A DNA stretch of 64,000 bases from CAJQQK01 sp965224225 (lineage in GTDB: Bacteria; Pseudomonadota; Alphaproteobacteria; Rhizobiales; Hyphomicrobiaceae): NCBI GenBank assembly GCA_965224225.1, contig CBDCZF010000034.1, forward strand, positions 62,001 through 126,000, in the 5' to 3' direction. The position numbers were made by a program, and so were the translations under genes. Each line of letters starts with the position of its first letter. Position 1 is the stretch's first letter. The notes under the pieces were generated by a model. That model did no database searches and was not told the DNA's origin. It saw only the letters and a list, made by a program, of their open reading frames with translations. Shown in pieces: positions 62,457 through 64,000 of the stretch.

Positions 62457-64000
62457 CTAAGCTGCAACCGCATCACCGGCAGGCACTGCCTGCACCCTCA
62501 TTCGGTCGATCTCCACGGGCGGTGCAAAGTCTTCCGGGATAGCGCACAAGCCATTGCGCTGCAGCCACCGGCCAATCGCAGGTTCCGCCGTCAACACCGC
62601 AATCGGTAGGGCGAGTACATAACCCGCTGTCAGCGGTAGGCTCCAAAGCAACAATGTGGGACTGATAGCTGCAAGCGATCCACAAACCGCAATCCCGAAC
62701 AACGTCTGCGGCCAGAGTTCGCGAAACGCGTCTGCGATCGTGATCCGCCGGGCATCGCGTGCCTGGCCGCCCCATTGGACGGTCGCACCAAACATCAGGC
62801 CGATCATGAAGATCGTCGTACGAACCGTTGTGACGGCACCCTGCAGAAACGAAAAGACCAGTTCGATGACAGCGCTTAGCGCAAAGCGTGTCGTGCCGCC
62901 GTAACGGCGTGTGCCGCCCGGCGTCAGCAGCACATCGACGAAGCCGGCAAGCTTGGGCGCCAGATACATCGTGAAGAACGCAACATAAAGGCCGATCGCT
63001 GCCATTACCGGGAACGGATCGGCGGCACGGATTGCCTCGAGGCCGGCCAATGGCGCCAGCGCGATCATCAGCGTAAAGGCCGGGATGCCGAGAAACATCA
63101 GGATCGCCCAGACCAGCTGAAAGCGACTCAGCGCCCTGAGGCCGGGTGTGCCAAGCAACTTGAGGTATTGCATGTTGCCCTGGCACCAGCGCACGTCACG
63201 GCGCATGAACTCCAGGATGTCGGGCGGATTATCCTCGTAGCTCGCCATCTCCTCCGGCAGCACGCGCACCTCGTAGCCGGCGCGGCGCATCAAGGTTGCC
63301 TCGACCTGGTCGTGCGAGAGCACGTGCCCGCCAAGCGGCGGCTTGCCGGGCAGCACCGGCAGATCGCAATGCTCGCGGAACGGGCGGATACGCACCAGCG
63401 CATTGTGTCCCCAGAAGGGCCCGCAGTCGCCGACCCACCAGGCCTGGCCCATCGTGTAGGTGCGCATGCCGTGGCGCATGCCGAACTGGAAAATGCGCGC
63501 GAATGCACTCGAGGACGGCGCCCCGACGACGAGGCTCTGCAGAATGCCGATGCGAGGATTGGCCTGCATGATCGCAACTAGGCGCAAAACCGCCTCGGCG
63601 CCCATCAGGCTGTCGGCATCGAGCGGCAGCATCAAGTCATAACCGTCGGCCATGTTGTGGCAAAAGTCGCGCACATTGCCCGCCTTGAAGCCGGCATTGT
63701 CTTCGCGACGGCGATAGACGACCCGCGCTGCATCGAGGCCGAGCGAACGCTGCCAATCCCCAACGAGGCGCTCTTCTTGCCGTGCTATTTCCAAATCGTC
63801 GGTGTCGCTCAGCACGAAGTATCCGAAGGCATCCCCATTGCCGCTCGCATCCAGGCTGCGCTGGATGACCTCGAGCCGGGCAATGGCACGGGCCGGATCC
63901 TCGTTACGCAAGGTCATCAGGATGGCCGTGCGCTCGCGGGCAAAGTCACCTGCGCCGGCATCGGGCACATCGGCAAACGGGGCAACGGCCTTCAGGCCAT
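62457..64000 (-). CDS. opgH: Glucans biosynthesis glucosyltransferase OpgH (3' part, cut by window edge)
   Basis: Membrane GT2 enzyme that builds the beta-1,2 backbone of osmoregulated periplasmic glucans from UDP-glucose. At least 514 codons are inside; the frame is open to the edge, so the N-terminal helices lie outside. Visible are the donor-site Asp residues (VLSDTDDLE, LMLPLDADSLMG), DNAGFKAGNVRDF, the acceptor-side HDQVEATLMRRAGYEVRVLP with EDNPPDILEFMRRDVRWCQG (the Q-x-x-R-W equivalent WCQG), and at least five C-terminal membrane helices. A GTG at 63968 is an internal codon, not the start. Confidence 0.93.
   Translation of the reverse strand, partial: GLKAVAPFADVPDAGAGDFARERTAILMTLRNEDPARAIARLEVIQRSLDASGNGDAFGYFVLSDTDDLEIARQEERLVGDWQRSLGLDAARVVYRRREDNAGFKAGNVRDFCHNMADGYDLMLPLDADSLMGAEAVLRLVAIMQANPRIGILQSLVVGAPSSSAFARIFQFGMRHGMRTYTMGQAWWVGDCGPFWGHNALVRIRPFREHCDLPVLPGKPPLGGHVLSHDQVEATLMRRAGYEVRVLPEEMASYEDNPPDILEFMRRDVRWCQGNMQYLKLLGTPGLRALSRFQLVWAILMFLGIPAFTLMIALAPLAGLEAIRAADPFPVMAAIGLYVAFFTMYLAPKLAGFVDVLLTPGGTRRYGGTTRFALSAVIELVFSFLQGAVTTVRTTIFMIGLMFGATVQWGGQARDARRITIADAFRELWPQTLFGIAVCGSLAAISPTLLLWSLPLTAGYVLALPIAVLTAEPAIGRWLQRNGLCAIPEDFAPPVEIDRMRVQAVPAGDAVAA

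Noticed and set aside
1..64000. CRISPR array, prophage, toxin-antitoxin or secondary-metabolite cluster
   Set aside because: No regularly spaced repeats, Cas, phage structural, toxin-antitoxin or PKS/NRPS genes were seen on either strand.

Overview
The window reads as a GC-rich alphaproteobacterial chromosome, most probably Hyphomicrobiales (Rhizobiales)-like. The reasons are the small-protein families that mark this group (a GapR/DUF2312 protein, DUF1244, DUF1036, and DUF3126 next to cysE), an OpgH-type cyclic glucan synthase, and the codon usage. No rRNA, CRISPR array or phage is visible. There is one tRNA (Ser, UGA) and one complete insertion sequence of the IS256 family with intact 9-bp target duplications.

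Layout. 0-7.5 kb is housekeeping: GapR, DUF1244, a secreted DUF1036 protein, an NfeD/SPFH membrane pair, ferrochelatase, an M3 oligoendopeptidase F and an Fe-type superoxide dismutase. 7.6-33.3 kb is a catabolic region. A plus-strand run encodes an SDR, a 2-hydroxyacid dehydrogenase, a 4,5-dihydroxyphthalate-decarboxylase-like protein, a second SDR and an LLM flavin oxidoreductase. A minus-strand run encodes an alpha/beta hydrolase with a Cys nucleophile, an MBL hydrolase, an SDR, a 3-hydroxyacyl-CoA-dehydrogenase-type enzyme, a ThDP enzyme and a flavin monooxygenase carrying an N-terminal SnoaL-like domain; its last four genes overlap or nearly overlap. A divergent enoyl-CoA hydratase, the IS element, an orphan membrane protein, a DapA-type aldolase/lyase and a PilZ protein follow. 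A second minus-strand operon (hyuA-hyuB-dctP-dctQ-dctM-dehydrogenase) joins TRAP uptake to ATP-dependent ring opening of a hydantoin/lactam-like compound. The substrate of the whole region cannot be read from sequence, but the set is coherent: uptake, ring opening, flavin oxygenation, C-C cleavage and dehydrogenation.

33.4-41.4 kb is again core: gamma carbonic anhydrase, DUF3126-cysE, a short regulatory region with three TTGCACTGCA copies ahead of a 27-residue membrane peptide, a secreted zinc peptidase, CDF and EamA transporters, a D,D-carboxypeptidase and a frame-disrupted RlpA-like lipoprotein gene. 41.6-51.8 kb holds tRNA-Ser, a ProXVW-type betaine/proline ABC locus, a D-cysteine desulfhydrase-type PLP enzyme with a divergent LysR regulator, a dimethylglycine/sarcosine dehydrogenase-like flavoprotein and an MFS carrier. 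Together these point to betaine-type osmolyte uptake and demethylation. 52-64 kb holds trpC, a 704-residue Clp-N/coiled-coil protein without an ATPase, tsaC/sua5, an acyl-CoA dehydrogenase with an enoyl-CoA hydratase, a disrupted membrane-anchored protein, a disrupted ComB-type phosphatase, a secreted unknown and the 3' part of opgH.

A striking feature is that seven genes between 40.4 and 61.4 kb carry frame breaks that single-base edits repair (about two dozen in total, mostly apparent one-base insertions), whereas none was seen in the first 40 kb. The protein sequence on both sides of each break is well preserved, so base-calling error in part of the assembly is at least as likely as gene decay.
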